A DNA stretch of 64,000 bases, from positions 3,531,879 to 3,595,878 of the forward strand of contig JAVGWO010000026.1 in NCBI GenBank assembly GCA_034509495.1, read 5' to 3'. Under the pieces are notes generated by a model, which was given only the letters and a program-made list of their open reading frames with translations, searched no databases and was not told where the DNA came from. The translations under genes were made by a program, and so were the position numbers. Below are positions 48,001 to 59,500 of this stretch, piece by piece; position 1 is the first letter of the stretch, and every line of letters starts with the position of its first letter. The stretch is from Acestrorhynchus altus (lineage: Eukaryota > Chordata > Actinopteri > Characiformes > Acestrorhynchidae).

Positions 48001-48299
48001 TCCTGCAATAGCCCACACAAAGCTTCTGAGTGAGTGCACTTTAAGACAGGCCTCTGCAGTGCATTTACATTCTGACTCATAGCTGCATTCCTCAAATCTT
48101 ATTGTTCACAGCCACAGCCTCTCCAAGAGCAAAGTCCAACCACTGGCCACACACCTCAGCTAGAGCTTCCGTTTTCAGATATACCTGAATAGTGATAAAG
48201 ACAATCAACCAGGTCAATCATATATCAGGCAGAAACCCACTTGCTGCTGCATGTGTGGTTGTTTCTGTACCGGAAACCCGAGGTTCCAGGTCATATTCT

Positions 48300-48750
48300 A
48301 GGCTTCATATCTCAGGATCAGAGTAATATACAGAAATGATACACAAAGTACGAATATTAAAGTACAAGACTTACCCGATATACCTTATGTGACTCACTGT
48401 GTGATAGATCAGCGAGTAATCCAGCTCAGAATAATTCACCAATTTCCAAATGAACTAAATCCCAGTTTAAAAGCCAAAGGAGCCTCCAGGGCATGTTTAC
48501 TGCTCTGTACACATGTGCATGCTCAACCAGCAAACAGACTCCAACTGAGCAGCCAGAGGGGGCGGGGCTAATATGCTCACTGACACAGAACTTGGTTCAT
48601 AGAGGAAAATGAGAAGGGAGGGGCTGTTTGCTCTCTTCATTTATCACGCAGTGTTCAAATTTCAGAATAAAAGTCCTGAGCTGGGAGAATACTGATACAC
48701 ACATAAACAACACAAAAAGGTATTTAGGTTTTCTTTGGGTTGATTTTGGA
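48300..48750 (+). repeat. Unnamed interspersed repeat, copy B
   Basis: Colinear with 3835-4235: TATCTCAGGATCAGAGTAAT, AGCGAGTAATCCAGCTC, CCCAGTTTAAAAGCCAAAGG, GAGGGGGCGGGGCTAATA, GAATAAAAGTCCTGAGCTGG. It carries about 70 bp more than copy A between the last blocks. Confidence 0.6.
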
Positions 48751-49082
48751 CCAAGTACTTTTATAAACGGCCTTGTCAATCTAATCCTTACAAATAATTT
48801 CAATCATCCATCTCAAAACGAATCTGGTCGATCAATTTCCAACAGCATTTCTGAGATAAAGTGTTTTAAGTTATTTAAGCAAAAAAACAAGTGAATTTCT
48901 GATCAAAACATGCTGAAAGCCTTTCTGAATCCTGGGAGAATTAAATTGGTAGTTTTAGGTCAATCTATGAAAACATCTCAAAACAGAAGCCTGGGGTCTG
49001 AAGGTTGAAGGGAATCTCCAGCGTCTCTCCTTCCAGAAGTGTAGTTTGAGAGCCAGTCCAGCGTCAGCTCTCTGACACTCAC

Positions 49083-49240
49083 CTCGGTCTCAGTCCAGGG
49101 CCACTCTTCAGTAGAAACCTCCTAACCACAGTTTCCACTTCTCTAGTTGTCCAGACTGAGGTCACGGGAGCAGCTGGGAGCCTGAACACTGCTTTCCTCC
49201 TTTACAGACTGATCTGCAGCCGCCAGTCCACGCCTCTCAA
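49083..49240 (-). other. Candidate noncoding first exon of ARAP2
   Basis: On the minus strand a near-ideal donor, GACCGAG|GTGAGTG, ends a moderately GC-rich, non-repetitive stretch. The known acceptor of the ARAP2 5' UTR is at 31546. No coding evidence is possible for a UTR exon, so this rests on the splice signal and position only. The 5' limit is arbitrary. Confidence 0.25.
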
Positions 49241-49284
49241 AGCCAGCATGTTACCGCCAGCACCTCCATGGCTCACCTGAGCTC

Positions 49285-50095
49285 ACTAACCTGCCCACTG
49301 CTCAGGATCTCCTAAAACACCCGCACTAACCTGCCCAGTGCTCAGGATATCCAACAACACCTGCACTAACCTGCCCACTGCTTAAGATCTCCTACAACAC
49401 CCACACTAACCTGCCCACTGCTCAGGATCTCCTACAACACCCCCACTAACCTGCCCAGTGCACAGGATCTCCTACAACACCCACACTAACCTGCCCAGTG
49501 CTCAGGATCTCCTAAAACACACCCCAATAATCTGCCCACTGCTCAGGATCTCCTAAAAAACACCCCCAATAACCTGCCCACTGCTCAGGATCTCCTAAAA
49601 AACACCCCCAATAACCTGCCCACTGCTCAGGATCTCCTTAAACACCCACACTAACCTGCCCACTGCTCAGGATCTCCCAAAACACCCCCAATAACCTGCC
49701 CACTGCTCAGAATCTCCTAAAAATACCCCCAATAACCTGCCCAGTGCTCAGAATCTCCTAAAACACACCCCAATAATCTGTCCACTGCTCAGGAACTCCT
49801 AAAACACACCCCACAAATCTGCCCACTGCTCAGGATCTCCTAAAACACACCCCAATAATCTGTCCACTGCTCAGGAACTCCTAAAACACACCCCACTAAC
49901 CTGCCCAGTGCTCAGGATCTCCTAAAAACACCCCCAATAACCTGCCCAGTGCTCAGGATCTCCTAAAAACACCCCAATAACCTGCCCAGTGCTCAGGACC
50001 TCCTAAAACACCCCCAGTAACCTGCCCAGTGCTCAGGATCTCCTAAAACACCCCCACTAACCTGCCCAGTGCTCAGGATCTCCTAAAACACCCAA
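49285..50095 (+). repeat. About 40-bp minisatellite, roughly 20 copies
   Basis: The unit reads CTAACCTGCCCACTGCTCAG followed by GATCTCCTAAAACACCCC, with C/G alternation at CCCA(C/G)TG and small indels in the A-C run. Units near 49500-49850 vary most. Confidence 0.95.
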
Positions 50096-50394
50096 ATCAC
50101 CGCCTCTACAGCCACCATTCTGCTTCTGCACGACGTGTTGGATCTTGCTGCTCCTCCAGGCTACGCTTTTCTACACTCAGTATTTGACCAGCAGCCAAAC
50201 AACCAACACACCAGTCAAACCAGTACCTCTGATTAACACAAAAGTTGGACTGAACCACCAGCTGTGGAGGACTGTCTCCTCATACCTTAATATGTCTTCA
50301 GATCTTAAAAACAAGGGGCTTAAAGAAGACGCAGAGGAACATCTAGAGCTGCTCTCCGCTTCTCCTCCTTCAGTCCCACTTTAGTTCCTCTCAC

Positions 50395-50460
50395 GGTGCA
50401 GTGGCGCCGCATTGCCGCGCGGTGGCGCCACCACACCACAGCCAGAGGTTATGTGCGCGC
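50395..50460. promoter_or_regulatory. CpG-rich patch with CTCF-like motif
   Basis: GTGGCGCCGCATTGCCGCGC then GGTGGCGCCACC: the highest local CpG density between the two genes. CCGCGCGGTGGCGC at 50415-50428 resembles the CTCF core CCGCGNGGNGGCAG, and GGTGGCGCCACC is a perfect 12-bp palindrome. Promoter or insulator function is inference. Confidence 0.3.
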
Positions 50461-50654
50461 TCAAACCTTTTCATTTGTGTTATTAAACACAGAACAGGCC
50501 TTTATGGACTGAGAGGTAGATGTGTAGATGAATGAAAGAGTGAACTGAACTGGAATGGGCTCAAATAAGAAGGTCCGAGAGAAGACAGTGTGTCAACACG
50601 GGAAGAGGCGTAATAATGTGTAATAATGGGACAAATAAAGTATATTATTAACGA

Positions 50655-50950
50655 GAGCAAATTTAGTGTTTAAAAGTCTTGTATTTAAAAGTCCTGTACT
50701 TAAAAGGCCTGTGTTTAAAAGACATTTGTTTAAAAGTCCTCTGTTTAAAAGTGCTGTATTTAAAGGTCATGTTTAAAGGTCCTGTGTTTAATAGACCTGT
50801 GTTTAAAAGTCCTGTATTTCAAAAAACTGTTTTTAAAAGACCTCTTTAAAATACTTATATTTTAAACTCCTGTATTTAAAAGACATGTGCTTAAAAGACC
50901 CATGATTTAACTACCAGTTTTTAAAAGATCTGTATTCAAAAGATGATTTC
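50655..50950 (+). repeat. About 16-bp minisatellite (TTTAAAAGTCCTGTG)
   Basis: TTTAAAAG(T/A)CCTGTG-like units repeat about 18 times with frequent substitutions and length changes. Confidence 0.9.
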
Positions 50951-51244
50951 AACTATGAGGGATCCACTGACTGTAAGGTTTTAAACAACATGCCTAATTT
51001 TATTGTCCAATTTATTAATTTATCTTCCTTTAGTTTTCTGTTGTAAAATTGTTAAATAATTAATAATTACATTTAATCTAGAATAGCATTAACATTTTAA
51101 ATGTTTTATATCAGCATGGTATTTTTCTCACTTTCTCTTTGCTTTGTCTTTGTGTATTTTATAAAATAAAAGTCCTTGCACATTTAAAATCTGATTTAGA
51201 AAATTAAAACTTAGTTTTAAGGTTGGACCAGTAGACACTCAACT

Positions 51245-51392
51245 GGGGGTCAACCTTATCAAGCCAGCAGACTGATGCTTGCTATCTGGTAACACCCCTC
51301 TTAGCATAAAGGAACAGTACAAAAAAAGCTTCCCAGATAGTGAGCATATATCAGTCCACTGGCTTGATAAGGTTGGCAATCGCTGACCTTAT
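51245..51392. mobile_element. Palindromic MITE-like element
   Basis: CAACCTTATCAAGCCAGCAG then ACTGATGCTTGCTATCTGG on the left pairs with CCAGATAGTGAGCATATATC then AGTCCACTGGCTTGATAAGG on the right, about 45 bp per arm with a loop of about 45 bp. Confidence 0.75.
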
Positions 51393-51639
51393 CTGCTTTT
51401 CCACCCTCTGACCACCAGATTATTCTATTAATTTCCTAAAAACATTTATTCCTAATGTCCTGCCTTGGGATAGGGCAACTATGATGGAGTGGAAAGAGAT
51501 GATCCAAGTTGTTCTGCTTTTGGCCTACAAAGCTTCAAAAGTAAATCTGAGGTTGGGAACTCTAGTCCTGGTACTGTGTGTTTCCAGAATGTGATGAAAA
51601 ATCACATATAAACTGTCTTACTTTAAAAAGAGTTGATCA

Positions 51640-51800
51640 ATGTAAATATAGAAATCTCAATGGTTTGGCCCCATGGTATCTTGGATAACTTAAACTGTAC
51701 AACCCATCACATACACGTCACTCACAAGATCTACTGACAGTTCCTCAAACAGCTCCCCAACCCTGAAATAGACCTCCCTCTTCACACAAGCTTTTGGTTA
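51640..51800 (+). mobile_element. LINE fragment (polyprotein C-terminal region)
   Basis: The translation has NGLAPWYLG then LYNPSHTRHSQDLLTVPQT, as in the APSYLSDLL...YxPSRxLRSxxxxLLxVPRT region of L2/CR1-like LINEs. It is short and frameshifted. Confidence 0.55.
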
Positions 51801-52009
51801 ACCCTCCATTACAGTCTACTGTTTTTCTTGCTCTGTATGACATTGGGTTTAACTACTACTTAACTATGTATACAGGGTCTGCAAAAGACTACCTATATTC
51901 CATTCCTTTTATCTTTTCTTCTCTTTTTTCAATGTCCAAGACTGCCCCTACCTCCAGACTTATACTGTTTGTGGTTGGGTGCAGGAGTCAAGCAGTGACA
52001 TAGTGGGGT

Positions 52010-52340
52010 TTAAACACTCCAGCAGCCCTGCTGTGTCTGATCCATTCATACCAGTGAAACGCACACTAACACACCACCCCCATGTCATTGTCAACGCAGT
52101 GCTGAGAATGACCCACAACCCACATAATACCTGCTCTGTGATGGGCCTGTGGGGTCCCGACTGTTGAAGATCAGTGTGAAAAAAGACTAGCAGTGAAAAC
52201 TGCAGAGAAACCAATGGACTGCAGTCTGTAATTATAGAACTGCAAAGTGCTCGTATGGATCAATAATTCTGATAAAGTAGACACTGAGTGTCGAAACATA
52301 AGGTCATAATGTAAAGGCTGATCAGTGTATATGACCATAT
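52010..52340 (+). mobile_element. Non-autonomous repeat (CCAGCAGC...CTGTGTCT type), copy 2
   Basis: Colinear with 37600-37930, including GCCCTGCTGTGTCTGATCCA, AACGCAGTGCTGAGAATGA, TAATACCTGCTCTGTGATGG and the end AAAGGCTGATCAGTGTA. It retains the central part deleted in copy 1. Confidence 0.75.
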
Positions 52341-52770
52341 GTTAGATTTTCATATGGGCAGGCTACGAAGGTGTAGATATGAGTGTTTCAGCTCATAGCT
52401 GTACCTTCCAGAGCTCATTTACATGTATCATTCTTAACTGAGAAGTAACTAAAGTAGGCTGTGAGACATAAAGAAATGTTGGATAATAGTAATGTGAAAC
52501 TAAATTAGCCTTTTTTGGAACATACTGTACATTTCTTGGCATATTTTCCTCTTGGAGCTATAAGGCTCTATCTGAGTCTGAGTGGTTTTGACATGTTGAG
52601 CCTTAAATTCTTTATAATGACACTGGCATAGTCATATATGGAGATAGAATTTTTTTTTTCAGTTTTCTAGATAAAGAGTCTAAAATGCATACAACTTGTG
52701 AATATACGATATCTAATCATGTACACATTTTTATTTTAGATATGCATACAAAGTATGCATTTGTGTGCAA

Positions 52771-52780
52771 GTGAGAGAGA

Positions 52781-52838
<58 letters not shown>
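52771..52838. repeat. (GA)n microsatellite
   Basis: GA repeat with one GAGGGA interruption, about 390 bp before the DTHD1 ATG. Confidence 0.95.
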
Positions 52839-52841
<3 letters not shown>

Positions 52842-53224
52842 GTATACATAAACAATCCAAAAGCAGATAGTATAAAGTGGAATGTCTGAAGAGAGCTAAA
52901 AAGAACCTTATTGTCCAGCCCATGAGAGTAGAGGCCATTCATTCACAGGAACATTACTCTTCTTTAGGGTCCTCAGTTGCTATGGGGCCCTCGTTGTCTT
53001 CAGGCACACCCTCTATTGCCATGGCCACTTGTCTTTATAGTGCCAGATTTGTAAATACTGCCTGGACTGGACAAAGCCAGAACCTACCCAACGAAACTAC
53101 ACCACAGACAGAGAGAAAGATCAGAACCACAAACAGTCGCTGCTGATTTGCATTAACCACAACTGCAGCATTCGGTCCAAAGGCCTTCTGCCAACAGACT
53201 TCTCTGGAAAGAAACTGAGGCAGA

Positions 53225-53546
53225 ATGGTGGGGGAAGATTTTTACTTTGGCTCATGTCCTGAGGATAAACTTTTGAGTCTGCTGCAAGATACAACCCAGA
53301 GACTACAGGGACTGGCACACTCAGGGAAAATGACAGGTGCAGAGGGACCCGGGCCAGAGCTTGTGAACGAAGATTTAGTAAGGCTTCTTAAGCAGATTTT
53401 TTGCCTCTTTAAGGAGTGGAGTGTGCTTCACACTCACAGAGTAGGATTCTTGAGAGAGGAACTGAACGTGACAGCACACACGCTCACCGAGAAAGAGGGG
53501 GAATCAAATCCTTCGGAAAGAGACACTCAAGCAGCAAGACAAATCA
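53225..53546 (+). CDS. DTHD1: DTHD1 exon 1 (start codon)
   Basis: The ATG at 53225 has an in-frame TGA two codons before it, so it is the first possible start on this exon. It encodes MVGEDFYFGSCPEDKLLSLL and a helical stretch (LVRLLKQIFCLFKEWSVL). Donor AAATCA|GTAAGTT leaves phase 1. Confidence 0.85.
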
Positions 53547-56500
53547 GTAAGTTGTGTTCAAGTGAAGGTTTCATTCTCAGCTCTTCTTCATATGCACTTG
53601 TGTTTTGCTAATTTGCACTCATTAAATGACTATGTGTCATCTCTCTTCAGGTGTCTCCAGCTGTAATCTTCACAAGCTGTCGTACATCACTGGTGTCATT
53701 GAAAATGTTCTGGAAGATGTGCAAAATATTGAGAAGAAACTGCATTCTCTCACAAGCAAACTTGAAAGAGCAATCTGTGTTTTTTCTTTTGAGAAGCTAC
53801 AATTTATGGAAGCTAATAATGAACCTAGAGGGGAGAATAATGTATGTCAAGACAACCTGGACCTTCTACAAAGATCTTCTGCAGAAACATGTGTTCCTCA
53901 AGAAACAAACCCAGATTACATCTCTATTATATCGCAGGAATGTGACCTTCAAAACACCCAGAACACTGAAGCAGAAACATTTTCTTTGTTTGAACAAAGG
54001 ACTGGACAACGTGGCTTAAGTGAGTCCTCTAATGAATGCAGGTCTGTCCTTGTAAAAGGTGATGATGCACAGAAAGATAGTCAGTGTGAAGAAGTGGGAA
54101 GAGTGAAGGGACTAAGAAATGACATACACAGAGATCATCAAGAGGCTGAGGATGGAGGAATGATGAAAGAACAAGAAGTAGAAGATGAAAATGGATATAT
54201 AGAGAAGGCTGACATTAGAGGAAGACTGCTTATACAATCTGATTGTGTAAGCCGGACACAAAACTTGGCAACAATAGGGTAAGACTATGCATGGAATTTA
54301 GTCATTTGTCCCACTTCCTGCAGTGTTTATGATGCTGTTTTGATTGCTGTTTGCAAATTAGTTTTACACCAGGAGCCTGAAACCAGTACAGTTTGGTGTT
54401 GCTCAATAACTGGTCCAACTCATCCATTACAGGGATCCTCTCGCCTTTCATTAACATTTAATATATTTTTACCTGTAGTGTAATATTCTGTATACACAGT
54501 CTGAAAGACAATTTTCCCCTATAATACAGAGCATACAATTGTCACCTAACTTTGTGATAGATCTTTAGAACCCTAGACCAATTTTACAGGATGTTTTCAT
54601 ATTTTGGCATACTTTTATTCACCAAACAATTTAACAAGTATATATAGTCGACAGTAAGACATGACTTTGATACTATTTTAACTCTTAGATCAAGAGGTTT
54701 GCACTTTGTGGGCAGGTACATGCCATTTTCTAGGCTTTGTATCTCGGGATCAGTGTAACCTACAGACATGATACACATACCATAACAAACTAGGAGACTT
54801 ACCATGGTGGTCTCATCAACAAGTAATCCAGCTCTGAAAACCCTCCCACAAAATTGGCCTAGAGTTCTAAAGGTTAAAATATTGTATATATTTTGATGTA
54901 TGATGTAAACTGGCTCCATAAACTAATACAAACCATTGATGAACGTGTATAACTTAGCATTCTTCATCACAGTTTAACAGACTCAGGCAGTTCTTCTTCC
55001 ACACCTGTGTGCTACATCACCAGCCCCCTGCAAGTTGCAAAACTCATCACCTGTCAGGTGGTGGATGGCCTCAGCTCCCTCATTGTGTCTGGATCAGAAG
55101 AGCTAGTCAGCAGCGTGCTCAAGATTGAAACCTCCTACAGCAAAAAATGTCCCTTCCCATTATCCATAGCCATGCCTTTTCAGGCGTCTTACCGTGGGAA
55201 CTACCGTGAGGTCACAGTGAAGTTGGTGGACCAAGAACAGAGGGTCAGCTACATCTCTCCTACAGCAATAGAAAGCAATTATGGAGGTCACAGGGTCTGT
55301 ATTAGAAAAGTTTGGTCTCCTCAAATTATTAAATTATTATTATTTAATAGAGATTCACAGAGATTTGTGAGAGGTTGATTTTGATTTTGCTTTCCGTTTT
55401 AGGGTTCATTTGCAGTGGTGCGAGTTTACACCCTTGGTGTATTTGCAGTGGTGTCTCGTTTGCAGAAGGAGACTTTCACTATCATGAAGAGAGGTCTCTC
55501 TATCAAACTCAGTGTGGACTCCAGAATATGTTTGGATTATCTGCCTGGATCTTTCACCACACCAGTTGTTGCCCAAGCAACGGTACTTTAAAGAGTTGAC
55601 TTCTGCTAGCATCAGTATAATGTCTATGAAGGTTGTACTCTTTAAGGTCATTTTACTGTCTAGTGGTGGTATGTCAGACACGTAGACTTGCAATATAATC
55701 TTGAAGACATATTCCCACTTCTAAAGCGCTGCATGGTCAGTTCAAATGACTGTTTTTTAAGACGATGGATCCACACCTGAAAATGTCAAAGGGTGATATC
55801 ATGATATCAAACTTAAAATTACAATACAATCTTTGAATGGTGTGTTATTTCATGAAATTGCTAGGATAGGCATTGTAAGCAGGAAAAAGATGGCTACTAA
55901 GGAATAATACCATGTACAGTGGTGCTAGAAAATTTTTTTTCTATATTTTTGCATACATTTTACCAAACTCAGAATTTAACACAACTCCTAAAAGTAGATA
56001 GGGAGAAACAAATTGGACTAAATATTATATTAGTTCAATTCTCTATTAAAGAAAATGATCCCATATTAAATATCTGTGACAAAAGTATGTAAACATGTTT
56101 GTGGAAGTGCATCATGGCACAAACAAAGATTTCTGAGGAAGTTGTTGATGCTCAACAGGTTGGTCCATGAGTTGAATCCCAAGAGAACACTGGGTATGCA
56201 GCAAGACAATGACCATAAGCACATTCTACTAATGAAATGTTAACAAAGAATAGTTCATGTTTTGGAATGTCCTGATCATAATCCAATAGACACATGGTGT
56301 AAGGTCCTGAAGCAAGCAGTTTGTGGGAGGAAACCTACCAACATAACAGAGATGAAGTTGTTTTGTATGGAGGAATGGGATAATATTACACGAAGCCAAT
56401 GTGCAGGACTAATCAACAACTTGAAAACAACTTGAACTTGAAAATCTGATGATATTTTAGGTCACATTTATTATAAAAAAAATCAAGGAATCACAAACTT

Positions 56501-59500
56501 TCCAGCATCACAGGGATATAATGTACAGGCATATGACCTATGGGTTCTCTAATTGTTGCCAGCCTTTAGGCCTACACGGAAGAAGTGAAAAGGAGAGCCC
56601 TCAACACTTTCTTAGATACAAGACCTAGCCATATTGAAGTCTATAAGAAACTAATTAGAACACTTTAAACACCAACATTGATTGTAGATACTGATTGAAT
56701 GTCAGAAATACCTTGAAAATGTGTGCCTACCCAAAGAGGCAATAACCAGAATATCAAAAAGAGACACCAAGACTGACAATTGAGCAAACAGAGGAAGTGT
56801 CTTAAAAAGGCATACTTGGCAAATATCACACATCAGATCAGACAAAAACAACCAAAAGACTCCACAAGCAGAGCAGCATAATGAAGTGGAGCAACATAAT
56901 GATGTTTAATGCAGTGATTAAACTTTTACATCTGGGCATTAAAACCTTCTCCATAATCACAAGTCCCAGGACAGCAAACTCATCAAGTTTGAGACAGCAG
57001 CCTACCACCACACTAGTTTGACAACAACAGAATACAAACTAGAGAGTGCAGTACTTGCAGAAACTGAGTGTGATTGCAGTGTCAACCAACCAGCACTCAG
57101 CAGCAGTAAAGTCAACCAATCAAGACTCAGCAGCAGTAAAGTCAACCAACCAGCACTCAGCAGCAATAATGTCAACCAATCAGGACTCAAGAGCAATAAT
57201 ATCAATTACTCAGCAGTCAGCAGCAGTAATATCAACCAATCAAGACTAAGCAGCAATAATATCAACCAATCAGGACTCAGCAGAGTGGATATCTCAAAAC
57301 TTGCAGCCAGAGTTACTGCTGGTGGAATAATAATAAAAAGAAGTCTTGCCATTAACTATTGCAGTAGGCAATCAAACCAATTATGGGCAGAGACAACAGA
57401 TTTCTGAAGCAGCAATAAAGGAGGGAACATACTTCAGCACTGTTCAATAGCTCTGACATTCCAAAAGCCATGGGAAGTTTGAGGTGTTTTCTTGTGAGGC
57501 TGAACAATGACCAATGTGCAGATGTCAAAAAAAGATATGAATTATCTGTGTTTGAGCAAGGAATGATAGAGGGTGCCAAATGGATGGGACATTCCATTCC
57601 AGAAGTTGGGACAGCATTTAGTAGTCCTCGATCCACAATGTCACATGTGTATTGGGAATGCGATATATAACACCAAGACAAACCTGTCAATGACATTATT
57701 AGGTGGATCAGAGAATACATCCTACTCAAGTATGGAACAACCACCAGCCTGTATAGAGCCTCGTTGATAACTGGGATCCATAGTGTCATGGAGTCTACAT
57801 ACATACCTTCAGCCCAAAATGGACTGTGACTCATCAGAACAAACCACATGTTGCCAGTTCTGTAGGGTCCAGTTAACAATGTCACAAACCCAGGTGAAGT
57901 GCTGTGACCAGAGTTGTGGTGTTAACAAAGGCACTATGGTGGGTCTTCTGCTCCCATATTCCATGGAAGCTAAAGAATGTTGCACCGATAGTGGGATATG
58001 CTTGTGGGGCCTCCTGGAATGTCGATGTGATGTTTGCTTTTCAGTTCTACCCAGACACCTCCAGTCATGATCATTAAGCACTCAGGGTGGTAATACCTTC
58101 TATGACATATTCCCGTGGCTTTGCCATGAGCATGCAGGCCAGTGTTCAACTTCACTCCCAAGATAAAACCTCACAAATTACACAGGTGTCTGCGTTCTTA
58201 AGCCATGCCCTGACGTAACTCCACTTCATAATCAATTTACATACTGCTATTTCATGATATTCTGCATGCCGCTGTACCAGAACTTCATTGATATCTCCAC
58301 TTTGTAGCCAACAAATACATGAAAGAAGTGAAAAGGACAGCACTTAAGCACTTAACTTAGCACAAGATATAGGTATTGCCATCAAGGCAGTTTATGTCAA
58401 GCCATTTTTAATTTGCAAGGAACAAGGTAATATAACTCAGTTCATCAGCTCCTTACAGTGCTATAATGACAATGGGTCTTATTCACCAACCGATCTATAA
58501 TATTAATTTCTTTAAAAAACTGTTAGCTGCTTGAAACACTATGTAAATACAATTGGATTAAAAGACTAATAGAAATACTCTAAATGTACTAAAATACATT
58601 TATTCATTAACATCCATTCAAGGTTAAGAACACAATTCACCTGTAAAGTTGCCCATTTGGAGAGCCATATTTGTTTACTGAACAATGACAATTTTCACAA
58701 GATTCTGACATTTGCTGATGTTTTTGTATTTGGAATTTGTTTGGTTTACAAGAACAGTGGGATCCATCATAATAAAAGCATTCTAAACAATTCTGTGGTT
58801 TAAAATCACATCATTATTCTGAGTTATTTTAGGCTTTTCTTAAGAACAAATTGAAGAAAAATCTTAAAGATATTGGTCAATTAGGTTCATTGATATTATG
58901 TTGACATCAAGTTAATTTTGAATCACACCTTAAGTCCTCAAGGGTTGCCATGTAATCTTAACAAGTCCCATGACCCCAAAGATGTGAATTAACCACACAC
59001 ATTTATATTGTACCAATTTCAAGTGATGCAGCTCATTTAATTTTTGTTTTTTGGTTTAACTTTTGTATTCATCAGGTACAGCCTGTAGATGCTACACTGT
59101 TGTACACACTGAAGTGTAGGAATGGTTCCTACCACTCTATCCTCACCACTAGCCCTCTACTCTACCTGAATCACCCTTCAACCTTAATCTTCCGACGACC
59201 TATGACCATAACTATGCCCTGTCCCCCTAACCCTGACAAGAAGAAAACAGGAGGAGGCAGCAGCCACACTCATTCCAACAGCACAGTACTTATGCCTGAC
59301 ACTTCACCCCATCAAATCAGGTATATATTCCTCATTTTTATCAGGATAAGAGGACATTTTACTTTCAGTACAGTTACTGACAAAATGTGTCAGTAAATGT
59401 GTGAATATACTGTAATGATGAAATATGATTTATTATTAATTAAGTAATTACAATATGAATGAAAGTATAAGTGTATTGGGGAAAACGGAATTGAAAGGAG

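Larger units (their letters stand above)
31546..53224. other. Region between ARAP2 and DTHD1 start codons
   Basis: About 21.7 kb with no supported coding exon. It must contain the ARAP2 promoter and noncoding first exon(s) and the DTHD1 promoter. It is filled mainly by transposon relics and tandem repeats listed separately. Stretches 32850-34080, 42560-43600 and 52340-52750 show only unique AT-rich sequence and short simple repeats to my eye. Confidence 0.7.
55583..59075 (+). other. DTHD1: DTHD1 intron 4
   Basis: 3.5-kb intron, mostly Tc1 relics and the 30-bp minisatellite. Stretch 58350-59075 shows only unique AT-rich sequence. Two similar 45-bp words (AAGAAGTGAAAAGGA at 56583 and 58325) suggest one more broken repeat. 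Confidence 0.7.

Noticed and set aside
49285..50095. Regularly spaced repeats that superficially resemble a CRISPR array
   Set aside because: Units are directly tandem with no unique spacers, and the window is vertebrate nuclear DNA.
50145..50384. 79-codon open frame on the plus strand near the CpG patch
   Set aside because: No homology recognised, no Kozak or splice support; overlaps only unique noncoding sequence.
54241..54250. Alternative DTHD1 exon 2 donor GATTGT|GTAAGC
   Set aside because: Strong consensus, but it gives phase 0, which matches neither visible exon 3 acceptor.
57352..57885. 177-codon open frame on the minus strand
   Set aside because: It spans two opposed Tc1 relics and has no coherent domain.
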